Shown: positions 22,333-32,004, counted from the first letter of the stretch. The stretch is DNA of 64,000 bases from Caenispirillum bisanense (GCF_900230255.1 NZ_OCNJ01000001.1:558001-622000), one strand, 5' to 3'. The notes: a model not told the origin generated them from the sequence alone. Program-made: numbers and translations.

Positions 22333-23717
22333 GCCGCTCCCCGTGCCGTGATGTCGTGGACGAGCGCCCGGAAGACGTCGCCGCGATGCTCGAAGCTCTT
22401 GAACTGGTCCCACGAGGCGCAGGCCGGCGACAGCAGCACCACCGCACCCTTGCGGCCGTCGCGGCGGGCGTCGGCGGTGGCGGCGGCGACGGCGGCGTCG
22501 AGCGTGCCGCACTGGCTGTGCGCGATGTGCGACCCCAGCGTCTCGCCGAAGGCCTCGGCCGCCTCGCCGATGAGGTAGGCGTGGCGGATGCGCGGGAAGT
22601 AGCCGAGCAGGCTTTCGATGCCGCCTTCCTTCGCCTGCCCGCCGAGGATCCAGTAGATGTCCTTGTAGCAGAGCAGCGCCTTCTCGGCGGCGTCGGCGTT
22701 GGTCGCCTTGCTGTCGTTGACGAAGCGGATGCCGTCCACTTCCGCCACCAGCTCCTGGCGGTGGGCGAGGCCGGGGAAGGTGCGCATGGCCGCCGCGATG
22801 TCCTCGGGCGCGACGCCGCGGGCGCGGCAGGCGGCATAGGCGGCGCAGGCGTTCTGCCAGTTGTGGGCACCGGGCAGCGTCGGGATGCCGCGCAGGTCGA
22901 TGACCTCGCGCGGGTAGCCGGCGTCGGTGGCGTCGTAGAGCACGCCGTCGAGCGTGAACACGCCGCCCGGCTCCTCGCCGTCGCCGCGCACCGGCACCAC
23001 CGTCTGGTCGACGCGCTGCGCCACCGTCTGGGTCAGGCCGCGGCAGTGGCGGTCGTCCTGGCCGATGACGGCGGTGGCCGGCTGGTGCTGGTTCTTGAAG
23101 ATGAGCGCCTTGGCGGCGACGTAGCCGTCCATGCCGCCGTGGCGGGCCAGGTGATCGGGCGTGACGTTGAGCAGCACCGCGACGTCGCAGTCCAGCGACG
23201 GCGTCAGCTCCAGCTGGTAGCTCGACAGCTCCAGCACGTAGGTGCCGAAGAAGGGCAGGGGCTCCAGCTCCAGCACCGGCGTGCCCAGGTTGCCGCCCAC
23301 CTCGACGCGGTGACCGGCGCTCTTCAGGATGTGGCCGATGAGGGCGGTGGTGGTCGACTTGCCGTTGGTGCCGGTGATGCCGACCACGAAGGCGTCGGCG
23401 CAGCGCGCCAGCAGAAGCTCGATGTCGCACACCGGCGCGATGCCCAGGCGATCGAGCACGGCCTTGGCCGGGTGCGGCTTGGGGTGGGTGTGGGGGATGC
23501 CGGGGCTCCAGACGCAGAGCGCGATGTCGGCCCAGTTGGCGAGCGTCGGCTCGGCGCAGGTGAAGCCCTGGGCCTGCGCCTCGGCGCGCTTGGCCTCGCC
23601 GTCGTCCCAGCACAGCACGCGGGCGCCGCCCTTGCTCAGGGCACGCGCCGCCGACAGCCCCGTCTTGCCGAGGCCCAGGACCGCGACGGTGCGGCCGGCG
23701 TACTGCGGGATGACCAT
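22329..23717 (-). CDS. murD: UDP-N-acetylmuramoylalanine--D-glutamate ligase MurD
   Basis: 462 aa Mur ligase adding D-Glu. N-terminal VAVLGLGKTGLSAARAL, ATP loop VGITGTNGKSTTTALIGHIL, VLELSSYQLE, LNVTPDHLARHG, FVNDSKATNADAAEKAL, and VVLLSPACASWDQFKSFEHRG at the C-terminus. The ATG at 23717 (MVIPQYAGRT) is preferred to a TTG 36 nt upstream because it begins the conserved Rossmann strand. It is the only dcw gene apart from mraZ with a sizeable upstream gap (142 nt). Confidence 0.96.
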   Translation of the reverse strand: MVIPQYAGRTVAVLGLGKTGLSAARALSKGGARVLCWDDGEAKRAEAQAQGFTCAEPTLANWADIALCVWSPGIPHTHPKPHPAKAVLDRLGIAPVCDIELLLARCADAFVVGITGTNGKSTTTALIGHILKSAGHRVEVGGNLGTPVLELEPLPFFGTYVLELSSYQLELTPSLDCDVAVLLNVTPDHLARHGGMDGYVAAKALIFKNQHQPATAVIGQDDRHCRGLTQTVAQRVDQTVVPVRGDGEEPGGVFTLDGVLYDATDAGYPREVIDLRGIPTLPGAHNWQNACAAYAACRARGVAPEDIAAAMRTFPGLAHRQELVAEVDGIRFVNDSKATNADAAEKALLCYKDIYWILGGQAKEGGIESLLGYFPRIRHAYLIGEAAEAFGETLGSHIAHSQCGTLDAAVAAATADARRDGRKGAVVLLSPACASWDQFKSFEHRGDVFRALVHDITARGAA

Positions 23718-23778
23718 GCTCACGTCGTTCGTCCCCTGGGTGGGTCGCTGCAACTCTGGCGGTACTCTTTCCCGAGAT

Positions 23779-23821
23779 CCGCCCGGCGTCCCCGTTGTTG
23801 TGGGTGGGGTTCGCCGGGCGG
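23779..23821. other. Long inverted repeat in the mraY-murD spacer
   Basis: CCGCCCGGCG (23779-23788) and CGCCGGGCGG (23812-23821) form a perfect 10-bp stem with a 23-nt loop. On the plus strand it is followed by TCTCTCTTTTCTCT, so it resembles a terminator for antisense transcripts. On the minus (coding) strand it would be a 5' structure for murD mRNA without a U-tract. Confidence 0.5.
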
Positions 23822-23859
23822 TCTCTCTTTTCTCTCTCTCGTGCCTTCCCGGTCAGCCC

Positions 23860-24945
23860 CTAGCGGAGCTTCAGGGTGCTCAATCCGGCGATCGCGAGGA
23901 TGCCGGCGATGATCCAGAAGCGAATGACCACGGTGCTTTCCGCCCACCCCTTCTTTTCGAAGTGATGGTGCAGGGGCGCCATGCGGAACACGCGCTTTCC
24001 GGTCAGTTTGAAGCTGGCGACCTGAACGATGACGCTCACCGTCTCCAGCACGAAGAGGCCACCGACGATCGCGAGCACGATCTCGTGCTTGGTGGCCACC
24101 GCAATGGCACCCAGCGCACCGCCGAGTGCCAGCGATCCCGTGTCGCCCATGAAGATCATGGCCGGGGGAGCATTGAACCACAGGAAGCCCATGCCGGCGC
24201 CGACCAGGGCGGCGCACAGGATGGCGAGTTCGCCCGTCCCCGGCACGTGGTGGATCTGCAGGTAGTTGGCGAAGATGGCGTTGCCGACCAGATAGCTGAT
24301 GAGCATGAACACGCCCGCCGCGATCATCACCGGCACGATGGCGAGGCCGTCCAGGCCGTCGGTGAGGTTCACCGCGTTGGAGGCGCCCACCATCACCAGC
24401 ATGGCGAAGGGAATGTAGAGCAGGCCCAGGTCGAGCAGAACGTTCTTCAGGAACGGCATGGCGAGGTGGTTGTCGAGCGCCGACATGGTGCCGTAGCTGA
24501 TCATCAGCGCCGCCACGGCGGCGATGCCGAACTGCACCAGCAGCTTCATCTTGCCCGACACGCCCTTGGTGTTGCGCTTGGTCACCTTCAGGAAGTCGTC
24601 GGCGAAGCCGAGCAGGCCGTAGCCGACCGTCACCAGCAGCACCGCCCACACGAACACGTTGCTGAGGTCGGCCCACAGCAGCGTCGAGGTGAAGGTGGCG
24701 AACAGGATCATCAGGCCGCCCATGGTGGGCGTGCCCTTCTTGGTCAGCAGGTGGGTTTCCGGGCCGTCGGCGCGGATGGGCTGTCCCTCGCGCTGCTTCT
24801 TCCGCAGCCAGCGGATCAGGAGCGGTCCGACGAGGAAGGCGACGACGAGCGCCGTCACCACCGCTCCGCCCGCCCGGAAGGTCAGGTAGCGGAACAGGTT
24901 GAGCATGGCGACTTCGCCGGACAGTTGGGACAGGAAGTAGAGCAT
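23860..24945 (-). CDS. mraY: Phospho-N-acetylmuramoyl-pentapeptide transferase MraY
   Basis: 361 aa integral membrane enzyme making lipid I on undecaprenyl phosphate. Ten predicted spans. Signatures: [33 protein letters not shown] (catalytic Asp pair), [29 protein letters not shown] and [15 protein letters not shown]. Lies 37 nt after murF. Confidence 0.97.
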   Translation of the reverse strand: MLYFLSQLSGEVAMLNLFRYLTFRAGGAVVTALVVAFLVGPLLIRWLRKKQREGQPIRADGPETHLLTKKGTPTMGGLMILFATFTSTLLWADLSNVFVWAVLLVTVGYGLLGFADDFLKVTKRNTKGVSGKMKLLVQFGIAAVAALMISYGTMSALDNHLAMPFLKNVLLDLGLLYIPFAMLVMVGASNAVNLTDGLDGLAIVPVMIAAGVFMLISYLVGNAIFANYLQIHHVPGTGELAILCAALVGAGMGFLWFNAPPAMIFMGDTGSLALGGALGAIAVATKHEIVLAIVGGLFVLETVSVIVQVASFKLTGKRVFRMAPLHHHFEKKGWAESTVVIRFWIIAGILAIAGLSTLKLR

Positions 24946-24982
24946 GGTCCCGCGGCTTTCCTAACTCTCGATCCGTGTTGCG

Positions 24983-26410
24983 TCAGCGTCCGTCGTCGGC
25001 AGCGGTGTCGAGCGCCAGCAGGGCGTCGAGCACCACCTTCATGCGGCTCCCCAGCGATCCCTTGACGGTGACCGTGTCGCCCGCGCGGACGTCGGCGGCC
25101 ACCAGCGGGGCGAGTGCCGCGCTGTCGGCCGCGTAAAGTCCGCGCAAGGCCGGCGGCAGCGCGTCGTGCAGGCGGGCCATGTGGGGTCCGCAGCAGTGCA
25201 CGACGTCGATGCCGCCCGCGGTCACGGCATCGGCGAGACCGGCATGCATGGCGTCCGCCTGCACACCGAGTTCACGCATGTCGCCGAGCACCGCGATGCG
25301 TCGCCCGCCCGGCCCGACAGCCGCCGTCCTGAGAACCCCGAGAGCCGCCCGTACCGACACGGGCGAGGCGTTGTAACTCTCATCGATGACCGTGAGAAGC
25401 CCTCCGCCGTGGCTTTTCGGCAAAGAAATCGATTGACGCCGTCCGCGCCCTTTCGGGGGCTCCATCGCGCCGAGCGCGAGAGCCGCCGTGGTTGCATCAC
25501 CGCCCGCCGCATCGACCGCCGCGAGCACCGCCAGGCTGTTGAGCGCCCAGTGTTTTCCCACCGCGCCGACGGTGTAGACGAGCGGCTTGCCGGCCAGCGA
25601 GGCGCGCACCGCCGTGGTGCTCTCGCCGGGCTCGACGGCCTCCAGGCGCAGGTCGCTGTCGGGGTGCTCGCCGAAGGTGACGACGCGCAAGGCGCGCTCC
25701 GCCGCGACGCCGCGCAGGATGTCGAAGTGGTCGTTGTCGCGCGGCAGGACGGCGGTGCCGCCTTCGACGACGCCTTCCAGGATCTCGGCCTTGGCGCGGG
25801 CGATGTCGGCGACGGAGGCGAAGAACTCGATGTGGACGGCGGCGACGGTCGTCACGATGGCGACGTGCGGGCGGGCGACGGCGGTCAGGTCGCGCAGCTC
25901 GCCGGCGTGGTTCATGCCCATCTCCAGCACGCACCACGCGGTGTCGCGCGGCGTGCGGGCGAGGCTGAGCGGCAGGCCCCAATGGTTGTTGAAGCTGCCC
26001 TCGCTGGCGGTGGTGGTGCCGAGCGCGCCGCAGGCCAGCCGCAGCATTTCCTTGGCGCCGGTCTTGCCGACGCTGCCGGTGACGGCGATCACCCGCCCCG
26101 TCAGCCGCGCCCGGGCCGCGATCCCGAGATCCCGCAGGCCGGCCAGCGTGTCGTCGACCACCAGCAGGCGGGCGGCGTCGACGCCCTCCGGCACGCGATG
26201 GACCAGCGCGGCGGCGGCGCCTTTCTCCAGCGCCTGGGCGACGAAGTCGTGGCCGTCGAAGGAGGGACCGGCCAGCGCGACGAAGAGGTCGCCTTCGCCG
26301 ACCGTACGGCTGTCGATGGAGACGCCGGTGCAGGCCCAGTCGCCGGCGGTGCGTCCGGCGGTGGCGGAGGCCGCTTCGGCGGCGGTCCACAGGGGGGCGA
26401 GCGCGGTCAT
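24983..26410 (-). CDS. murF: UDP-MurNAc-tripeptide--D-alanyl-D-alanine ligase MurF
   Basis: 475 aa Mur ligase adding D-Ala-D-Ala. N-terminal SIDSRTVGEGDLFVALAG, ATP loop VIAVTGSVGKTGAKEML, VLEMGMNHAGEL, and the C-terminal region VIDESYNASPVSVRAAL and VLGDMRELG. The ATG at 26410 overlaps the murE stop by 4 nt. Confidence 0.96.
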   Translation of the reverse strand: MTALAPLWTAAEAASATAGRTAGDWACTGVSIDSRTVGEGDLFVALAGPSFDGHDFVAQALEKGAAAALVHRVPEGVDAARLLVVDDTLAGLRDLGIAARARLTGRVIAVTGSVGKTGAKEMLRLACGALGTTTASEGSFNNHWGLPLSLARTPRDTAWCVLEMGMNHAGELRDLTAVARPHVAIVTTVAAVHIEFFASVADIARAKAEILEGVVEGGTAVLPRDNDHFDILRGVAAERALRVVTFGEHPDSDLRLEAVEPGESTTAVRASLAGKPLVYTVGAVGKHWALNSLAVLAAVDAAGGDATTAALALGAMEPPKGRGRRQSISLPKSHGGGLLTVIDESYNASPVSVRAALGVLRTAAVGPGGRRIAVLGDMRELGVQADAMHAGLADAVTAGGIDVVHCCGPHMARLHDALPPALRGLYAADSAALAPLVAADVRAGDTVTVKGSLGSRMKVVLDALLALDTAADDGR

Positions 26411-27888
26411 GCGGCACCTCCGTCGGCGCGGGCGACGGCCTTCTGCGATTCTTCCACGTCGTCGAAGGGGTGGACGAGGGTGCCGATGGTCTGGCCGCTC
26501 TCGTGACCCTTGCCGGCCACCAGCAGCACGTCGCCGGGGCCGGTCAGGCGGGCGACGCCTTCGGCGATGGCGGCGCGGCGGTCGCCGATCTCGATGCCGC
26601 CGGGGCAGCCGGCCATGACCTCGGAGCGGACGAAGGCGGGGTCTTCGGTGCGCGGGTTGTCGTCGGTGACGATGGCGACGTCGGCGAGGCGGCTCACCAC
26701 CTCGCCCATGACCGGGCGCTTGCCGCGGTCGCGGTCGCCGCCGGCGCCGAACACGCAGACGAGGCGGCCGGCAGCGTGCGGGCGCAGGGCCTCCAGCACC
26801 GTCTCCAGGGCGTCGGGGGTGTGGGCGTAGTCGACGTAGACGGCGGCGCCGTTGGCGCGGGTGGCGGCCAGTTGCAGGCGTCCAGGCACGCCGGTCAGGC
26901 GCTCCAGCAGCGGCGCGGCGTGCGCCGCGTCGGCGCCGCAGCCGATGACGAGGCCGAGGGCGCAGAGGGCGTTCTCCGCCTGGAAGGTGCCGGCGAGCGG
27001 CAGCTCCACCACCATGTCGCGGCCCTCGACGCGCAGGGTCAGGCGCTGGCCGTGGGCGGTGCGTTCGGTGGCGACGACGCGCAGGGTGTCGCCGTTCGCG
27101 CCGTAGGACACGACGCGCAGCCCGGCCTGTTCCGCCGTCGCGCGCAGGGCGGCGTATTCGGGGATGTCGGCGTTGAGGACGGCGGCACCGCCTTCGCCCA
27201 CCTGCGCGCCGAACAGCTTGGTCTTGGCGGCGAGGTAGGACTCCATGGTGCCGTGGTAGTCCAGGTGGTCGCGGCTCAGGTTGGTGAAGCCGCCGGCGGC
27301 GACCGTCACGCCGGCCAGCCGGTGCTGGTCGAGGCCGTGGCTGGAGGCTTCCATGCACAGGTGGGTCACGCCGCGGTCGGCGCACTCGGCCAGCAGGCGG
27401 TGCAGCTGCACCGGGTCGGGCGTCGTCAGCTTGCCGTCGATAGTCCAGTCCGGCCCGATGACGCCGAGGGTGCCGAGGCTCGCCGCCGCATGGCCGAGGT
27501 GCAGCCACAGCTGGCGGGCGAAGTTGGCGGTGGACGTCTTGCCGTTGGTGCCGGTGACGGCGGCCACCACCTCGGGCTGGCGGCCGTAGAAGGCGCCGGC
27601 CATGCGGGCGAAGGCGCGCTTGGGCTCGGCGGCGACCAGCAGGGCGACGGAGGTCGCGCCGGCGGGCAGGGCGGTGCCTTCCGGCGCGAGCACGGCGACG
27701 GCGCCCTTGTCGATCGCCTGGGCGATGTAGTCGCGGCCGTCGAGCTTCCAGCCGGGCAGGGCGGCGAACAGCATGCCGGGCTCGACCGCCCGGCTGTCGG
27801 CGGTGAGCCCGGAAACCGTCAGGCCGTCGGCGTTGCCGGCGGCGAGGGTGGCGCCGGCGGCGCGCGCGAGATCATTCAATGATCGCAT
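26407..27888 (-). CDS. murE: UDP-MurNAc-dipeptide--meso-diaminopimelate ligase MurE
   Basis: 493 aa Mur ligase. TADSRAVEPGMLFAALPG, ATP loop AVTGTNGKTSTANFARQLW, CMEASSHGLDQHRL, and YVDYAHTPDALETVL. The substrate-selecting motif is DDNPRTED: the DNPR form is the one specific for meso-diaminopimelate rather than lysine, so the wall is A1-gamma type as expected for a Gram-negative. It overlaps ftsI by 17 nt. Confidence 0.97.
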   Translation of the reverse strand: MRSLNDLARAAGATLAAGNADGLTVSGLTADSRAVEPGMLFAALPGWKLDGRDYIAQAIDKGAVAVLAPEGTALPAGATSVALLVAAEPKRAFARMAGAFYGRQPEVVAAVTGTNGKTSTANFARQLWLHLGHAAASLGTLGVIGPDWTIDGKLTTPDPVQLHRLLAECADRGVTHLCMEASSHGLDQHRLAGVTVAAGGFTNLSRDHLDYHGTMESYLAAKTKLFGAQVGEGGAAVLNADIPEYAALRATAEQAGLRVVSYGANGDTLRVVATERTAHGQRLTLRVEGRDMVVELPLAGTFQAENALCALGLVIGCGADAAHAAPLLERLTGVPGRLQLAATRANGAAVYVDYAHTPDALETVLEALRPHAAGRLVCVFGAGGDRDRGKRPVMGEVVSRLADVAIVTDDNPRTEDPAFVRSEVMAGCPGGIEIGDRRAAIAEGVARLTGPGDVLLVAGKGHESGQTIGTLVHPFDDVEESQKAVARADGGAA

Positions 27889-29671
27889 CGGCGTCCCTTC
27901 CGGTGGCGGCGGCTTCCAGGATGCCGGCGGGGCGGCGTTCGGGCAGCGCGGCCGGCGTCAGCGGCTCGAAGCTCGGGAACACGCCGAGCAGCGGGGCGAT
28001 GCGGGCGACGATGCGGCCGGCGGTGGGGGCGGCGTTCCACCCGGAGGTGATGAAGCCGTAGGTTTCTTTCAGCGGCTGGGGTTCGTCGAGCACGGCGAGG
28101 ATCACGTAACGGGGGGCGTCCATGGGGAAGGCGCCGACGAAGGAGGTCATCACGGCGCGGCGGGCGTAACCGCCGGCACTCGAGACCTTCTCGGCGGTGC
28201 CCGTCTTGCCGCCGACGCGATACCCGGGAACGTTGGCCTTCTTGGCGGTGCCCTGTTCCACCACGGCGCGCATCAGCCGGCGCATGATGTCGCTGGTCTG
28301 TGGCGAGATCACGGCACGGCCGTCGACCTGGTAGTTTTCGTCCTTCTTCAGCAGCGTCACGCTGGGCAGGGCGCCGCCGTTGACCATGGCCGCCGTCGCG
28401 CGGGCCAGATGCACCGGCGTCACCGCGATGCCGTGGCCGAACGAGATGGTCATGGTGTTCACTTCGCGCCACGGATTGGGATAGAGCGGCGCGCCGTTCT
28501 CCGGCAGCTCGATGGAGATGGGCTGCAGCATGCCCAGCTTGCCGAGGAAGGCCTTCTGCATCTCGGTGCCCAGTTCCAGCACCATGCGCACGGACCCGAT
28601 GTTGGACGACTTCACCAGGATCTGGCCGACGTCCATCAGCCCGTGCTCGGGGTGGCTGTCGCGGATGGTGAAGCGGGCGACGCGGATGGGGTTCTCCACG
28701 TCGTAGCGGCTGTTCAGGCCGATCTTGCCGCTCTCCAGCGCCATGGCCGTGTTGAACAGCTTGAAGGTCGAGCCCATTTCGTAGACGCCGAGGGTCGCCT
28801 TGTTGAAGCGCTGGTCCTGGCCGGCGGTGCCGATGTGCACGGGGTCGTAGTCGGGCAGCGACACCATGGAGACCAGCTCGCCGGTCTGGATGTCGAGCAC
28901 GAGGCCGGTGGCGCCGACGGCCTTGAACTTCTCCATGGCGTAGAGCAGTTCGTCGCGCACCGCCGCCTGGACGCGAATGTCGACGGCCAGCTTCAGCGGC
29001 TTGCCGCCTTCGTTCAGCTTGTCGTTGAAGGTCAGCTCGATGCCGGCGATGCCGTTGTTGTCGAGGTCGGTGGCGCCGACCACGTGGGCCGCCAGGGCGC
29101 CCTGCGGGTAGATGCGGCGCGAGGCGTCCTCGAAGTCCACCCCGACGAGGCCGAGGGCGTTGACGTCCTGCTGCTCGCGCGGCGTCAGGTTGCGGTCGAT
29201 GTAGACGAACTTCTTGCCGGAGGCGAGCTTGTCGTAGACCTCCTTGTAGGCGAGGTCGGGCAGCACCTCGGTCAGGCGCTTGGCGGCGTCGGCCGGGTCG
29301 GCGATGAGGTTCGGCTTGGCGTAGAGGTTGACCGTCGGCAGGTTGGTGGCGAGCAGGATGCCGTTGCGGTCGACGATGTCGGCGCGGCCTTCGTCGTATT
29401 CGGCGGTGGCGGCGCGGCGGGCGATGGACACCGGCGGCTCGCCGCCCTTCAGCAGCATCAGATCGACCAGCCGGAAGCCCACCAGCGAGAAGGCGCAGGC
29501 GAACAGACCGGCCGCCACCACGAGACGGGTGCGGCCGATTTCGACGTGCTTGCGGCCGGGGCCGTGCAGGGTGACGCGCGCCTTCGTACGCGCCGGGCGG
29601 ATTTCCTCGCCCGGATAGAGGAAGGGGTCGTCGTCGCGCTGGAAGCGCTTGAAGAGGCGGCGCAAGGTCAT
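27872..29671 (-). CDS. ftsI: Septal peptidoglycan transpeptidase FtsI (PBP3)
   Basis: 599 aa class B penicillin-binding protein that cross-links septal wall. One membrane anchor (about residues 51-70), a pedestal domain with RRAATAEYDEGRADIVDRNG, and a transpeptidase domain with active-site Ser301 in STFK (301-304), SSN (355-357) and KTGT (489-492). The basic N-terminus ([20 protein letters not shown]) is cytoplasmic. The ATG at 29671 overlaps the ftsL stop by 4 nt. Confidence 0.97.
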   Translation of the reverse strand: MTLRRLFKRFQRDDDPFLYPGEEIRPARTKARVTLHGPGRKHVEIGRTRLVVAAGLFACAFSLVGFRLVDLMLLKGGEPPVSIARRAATAEYDEGRADIVDRNGILLATNLPTVNLYAKPNLIADPADAAKRLTEVLPDLAYKEVYDKLASGKKFVYIDRNLTPREQQDVNALGLVGVDFEDASRRIYPQGALAAHVVGATDLDNNGIAGIELTFNDKLNEGGKPLKLAVDIRVQAAVRDELLYAMEKFKAVGATGLVLDIQTGELVSMVSLPDYDPVHIGTAGQDQRFNKATLGVYEMGSTFKLFNTAMALESGKIGLNSRYDVENPIRVARFTIRDSHPEHGLMDVGQILVKSSNIGSVRMVLELGTEMQKAFLGKLGMLQPISIELPENGAPLYPNPWREVNTMTISFGHGIAVTPVHLARATAAMVNGGALPSVTLLKKDENYQVDGRAVISPQTSDIMRRLMRAVVEQGTAKKANVPGYRVGGKTGTAEKVSSAGGYARRAVMTSFVGAFPMDAPRYVILAVLDEPQPLKETYGFITSGWNAAPTAGRIVARIAPLLGVFPSFEPLTPAALPERRPAGILEAAATGRDADAIIE

Positions 29672-30114
29672 GGCACGGTCCTCGTCGCGGTCGCCAGCTG
29701 GGCCTGCGGCACCGGCGGCGGCACCGCCACCATGGCACGCCCGCCGGCGGCGGGCGGCGCGGTCGGCTTGGGCGGCGCCTTGGCGGCGGGCGGCGCCTTC
29801 GGCGCATCGGGCGCGGCTTCGGCCTCGGGCGCTGGCGGCGGCCGCAGCGGCAGTTGCGCGACCGTGCTCACCTGGTCGGGGGCGAGCGGCGCCATGCCGA
29901 GGTGACGGCTCGCCAGGTCGCGCAGGCGCGACGGGTCGTTCATGTAGCTCCACTCGGCCTGCAGCACGTGGACGGCGGCGCGGTCGGAGCGGATCTCGCG
30001 GTTGAGACGGGCCAGTTCGTCCTCCAACCCCTGCACTTCGTACTTCAGCATGAAGAGGCCGACGCCGACGGCGATGGCGAGCACGGCCCAGACGAGGGTG
30101 GCGGCGCGGATCAT
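29668..30114 (-). CDS. ftsL: Cell division protein FtsL
   Basis: 148 aa. One membrane segment at the N-terminus ([19 protein letters not shown]), then a leucine-zipper coiled coil ([28 protein letters not shown] split across helices) and the family motif [16 protein letters not shown]. It ends in an unusual Pro/Ala-rich tail of about 60 residues ([18 protein letters not shown]), making it longer than the usual 90-120 aa. The start MIRAATLVW overlaps the rsmH stop by 4 nt. Confidence 0.88.
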   Translation of the reverse strand: MIRAATLVWAVLAIAVGVGLFMLKYEVQGLEDELARLNREIRSDRAAVHVLQAEWSYMNDPSRLRDLASRHLGMAPLAPDQVSTVAQLPLRPPPAPEAEAAPDAPKAPPAAKAPPKPTAPPAAGGRAMVAVPPPVPQAQLATATRTVP

Positions 30115-31082
30115 GCCTTGGCTCCATCGGCAGAGGGGGCGGGGGCGTCGGTGCGTTCGGCGACACGCAGCTTGGCGGACCGGGCGCGCGGGTTGGCGCG
30201 GCATTCCTCCGGCCCCGGCGCGATGGCCTTGCGGCTGACGTCGTGGAAGGTGGGGGCGGGGCCGCTGGCGGCGACGTCCACCGGCACGTGGCGCGACACG
30301 CCGCCGGTGCGGCCGCTGCGCTCGCGGATGAAGCGCTTGGCGACGCGGTCTTCCAGCGAATGGAAGGTGACGACGGCCAGCCGGCCGCCCGGCGCCAGGA
30401 TCGCCTCGGCGCCGGCGAGGCCGCGTTCCAGCTCGCCCAGCTCGTCGTTCACGGCGATGCGCAGGCCCTGGAAGGTGCGGGTGGCGGGGTCGATGCCGTC
30501 CTTGCCCTTGCGCACCACGCGGCGGACCACCTCGGCCAGTTCCAGCGTGCGCTCGAAGGGCTTTTCGGCGCGGGCTTCGACGATGGCGCGGGCGACGCGG
30601 CGGGCGTAGCGCTCCTCGCCGTAGAAATGGATGATGTCGGCCAGCTCGGCCTCGTCGGCCTCGTTGACCACGTCGGCGGCGGAGCGGCCGGCCTTTTCCA
30701 TGCGCATGTCGAGCGGCCCGTCCTTGGCGAAGGAGAAGCCGCGCTCGGCCTCGTCGATCTGCATGGAGGACACGCCGATGTCGAGCGCGACGCCGTCCAC
30801 CGGGGCGGTGAACCCATGCGCCGGCAGCAGCGTCGCCATGTCGCCGAAGCGGCCCGACAGCAGGGTGAAGCGGCCGGGGAAGGCCTGCCGCAGCGGCTCG
30901 GCGCGCACCTGCGCCTCGGGGTCGCGATCGATGGCGACGACGGTGCAGTCGGCAGCTTCGAGGATGGCGCGGGTATAGCCGCCGGCCCCGAAGGTGCCGT
31001 CGACGTAGACGCCGCCGGCGCGCACCGCCAGGGCCGCCAGCACTTCGGCCAGCAGGACGGGAACGTGGGGCGCGGGCGTCAT
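30111..31082 (-). CDS. rsmH: 16S rRNA (cytosine-1402-N4)-methyltransferase RsmH
   Basis: 323 aa SAM-dependent methyltransferase (MraW). [16 protein letters not shown] motif [46 protein letters not shown], and [19 protein letters not shown] with [15 protein letters not shown]. Second gene of the dcw operon; overlaps mraZ by 4 nt. Confidence 0.97.
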   Translation of the reverse strand: MTPAPHVPVLLAEVLAALAVRAGGVYVDGTFGAGGYTRAILEAADCTVVAIDRDPEAQVRAEPLRQAFPGRFTLLSGRFGDMATLLPAHGFTAPVDGVALDIGVSSMQIDEAERGFSFAKDGPLDMRMEKAGRSAADVVNEADEAELADIIHFYGEERYARRVARAIVEARAEKPFERTLELAEVVRRVVRKGKDGIDPATRTFQGLRIAVNDELGELERGLAGAEAILAPGGRLAVVTFHSLEDRVAKRFIRERSGRTGGVSRHVPVDVAASGPAPTFHDVSRKAIAPGPEECRANPRARSAKLRVAERTDAPAPSADGAKA

Positions 31083-31558
31083 GCGTCGCCTCCCGGAACG
31101 CGGGTGCGGGCGAGGGAGACGGTGGGGCGCTTGTCGCGGGCCTTCTTCATGAGCTCGGCGGTGTGAACCTTGAGGCGGTCGGGATGCCAGATCTGGAACT
31201 TGCGGCCCTTGCCGACGAAGGCGGCGGTGTCCGTGATGCCGGCATGGTCCATGAATTCGGCGGGCAGGATGATGCGGCCTTCCGGGTCGAAGGCCAGCTG
31301 ACGGGCCTGGGCGAAGACCAGCGTCGCGAGGTCGTCCTCCTCCTCCGAGAACACGGCCGCGGTGGCGTCCATGCCGGCGGCAAGTTCTTCGAGGAAGCTC
31401 GCGCCGCAGCCTTCCAGGCTGTCGGCGGTGAAGCTCGGGAACACGACGGCACCGGCGAACCCCTGTCCGGACAAGGTCGCACGGAAGGGAGCCGGCACGC
31501 TGACGCGGCCCTTCTTGTCGACCTTGTTGATATGGGTGCCCGTGAACAGGGCGAGCAT
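31079..31558 (-). CDS. mraZ: Transcriptional regulator MraZ
   Basis: 159 aa DNA-binding protein that forms a ring and represses the dcw operon in bacteria where it has been studied. Two AbrB-like halves each carry Dxx[15 protein letters not shown] near residue 14 and [12 protein letters not shown] near 91. First gene of the dcw operon. The leader holds TGGG repeats matching its known operator type, including one overlapping the ribosome site region, which points to autoregulation. Confidence 0.95.
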   Translation of the reverse strand: MLALFTGTHINKVDKKGRVSVPAPFRATLSGQGFAGAVVFPSFTADSLEGCGASFLEELAAGMDATAAVFSEEEDDLATLVFAQARQLAFDPEGRIILPAEFMDHAGITDTAAFVGKGRKFQIWHPDRLKVHTAELMKKARDKRPTVSLARTRVPGGDA

Positions 31559-31636
31559 GACGCCCCCCGTTTTCCCAAGTGGATGCCCCGGTGACGCTGC
31601 CCGCTTGCCCCCGTCGGCGCGCGTGCAGGTCAGTCA

Positions 31637-31661
31637 TGGTATCGCATGGGAAAACATGGGT
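31637..31661 (+). promoter_or_regulatory. MraZ-box cluster, proximal
   Basis: TGGTA, TGGGA and TGGGT start at 31637, 31647 and 31657, an exact 10-bp period as in known MraZ operators (TGGGN-N5-TGGGN). They read on the plus strand, opposite to mraZ. Confidence 0.65.
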
Positions 31662-31666
31662 GTCAA
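31638..31666 (-). promoter_or_regulatory. Putative mraZ promoter
   Basis: TTGACA (31666-31661), a 17-nt spacer, and GATACC (31643-31638) on the minus strand, predicting a transcript start near 31630 and a leader of about 70 nt. An MraZ-type box fills the spacer, which would let MraZ block RNA polymerase directly. The -10 match is only partial. Confidence 0.45.
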
Positions 31667-31736
31667 CGTGCCGCGACTGGTAATCATCCCCTTCATTCGA
31701 AGGGGGTAGCGCCTTTCATTGACATGGTCGAAGTAG

Positions 31737-31745
31737 TTGTCCACA
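31737..31745 (+). promoter_or_regulatory. DnaA box, one mismatch
   Basis: TTGTCCACA versus the consensus TTATCCACA. Lies upstream of the mraZ promoter. Confidence 0.5.
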
Positions 31746-31823
31746 GACGCGCGACTCGTGTCAATCCTTGAGGTTTGTAGCACTCGCATTAGGTGTCACA
31801 TTTATTTGTTCGGTGGATGTTCC

Positions 31824-31832
31824 TGTGGATAA
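31824..31832 (-). promoter_or_regulatory. DnaA box, perfect consensus
   Basis: TGTGGATAA on the plus strand is the complement of TTATCCACA. It sits in TGTGGATAAGTCTGAGGA, whose first 14 bases recur at the box at 32005. Confidence 0.7.
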
Positions 31833-31943
31833 GTCTGAGGATACATCGTGCACGACCGTCCCATGCATTCAGTGCGCACCGGCCTTTCGATCCGCGCCGA
31901 ATCATGGCCGGAGGCGCCGGAACAGGCGGCGTGGCGGCGTCGT

Positions 31944-31990
31944 CCCATGTTTTCCCATGGCGGAACCCCACGCCGACCCATGCCGGCCCA
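31944..31990 (-). promoter_or_regulatory. MraZ-box array, distal
   Basis: On the minus strand TGGG occurs ending at 31944, 31954, 31967, 31977 and 31987, spacings of 10, 13, 10 and 10 bp. The phasing matches MraZ operators and they read in the mraZ direction. The last two form CATGGGAAAACATGGG, identical to the proximal site in inverted orientation. It is about 390 nt from the mraZ start, so it may act on a more upstream promoter or by looping. Confidence 0.6.
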
Positions 31991-32004
31991 TGGCCGGGGG
32001 CGGA

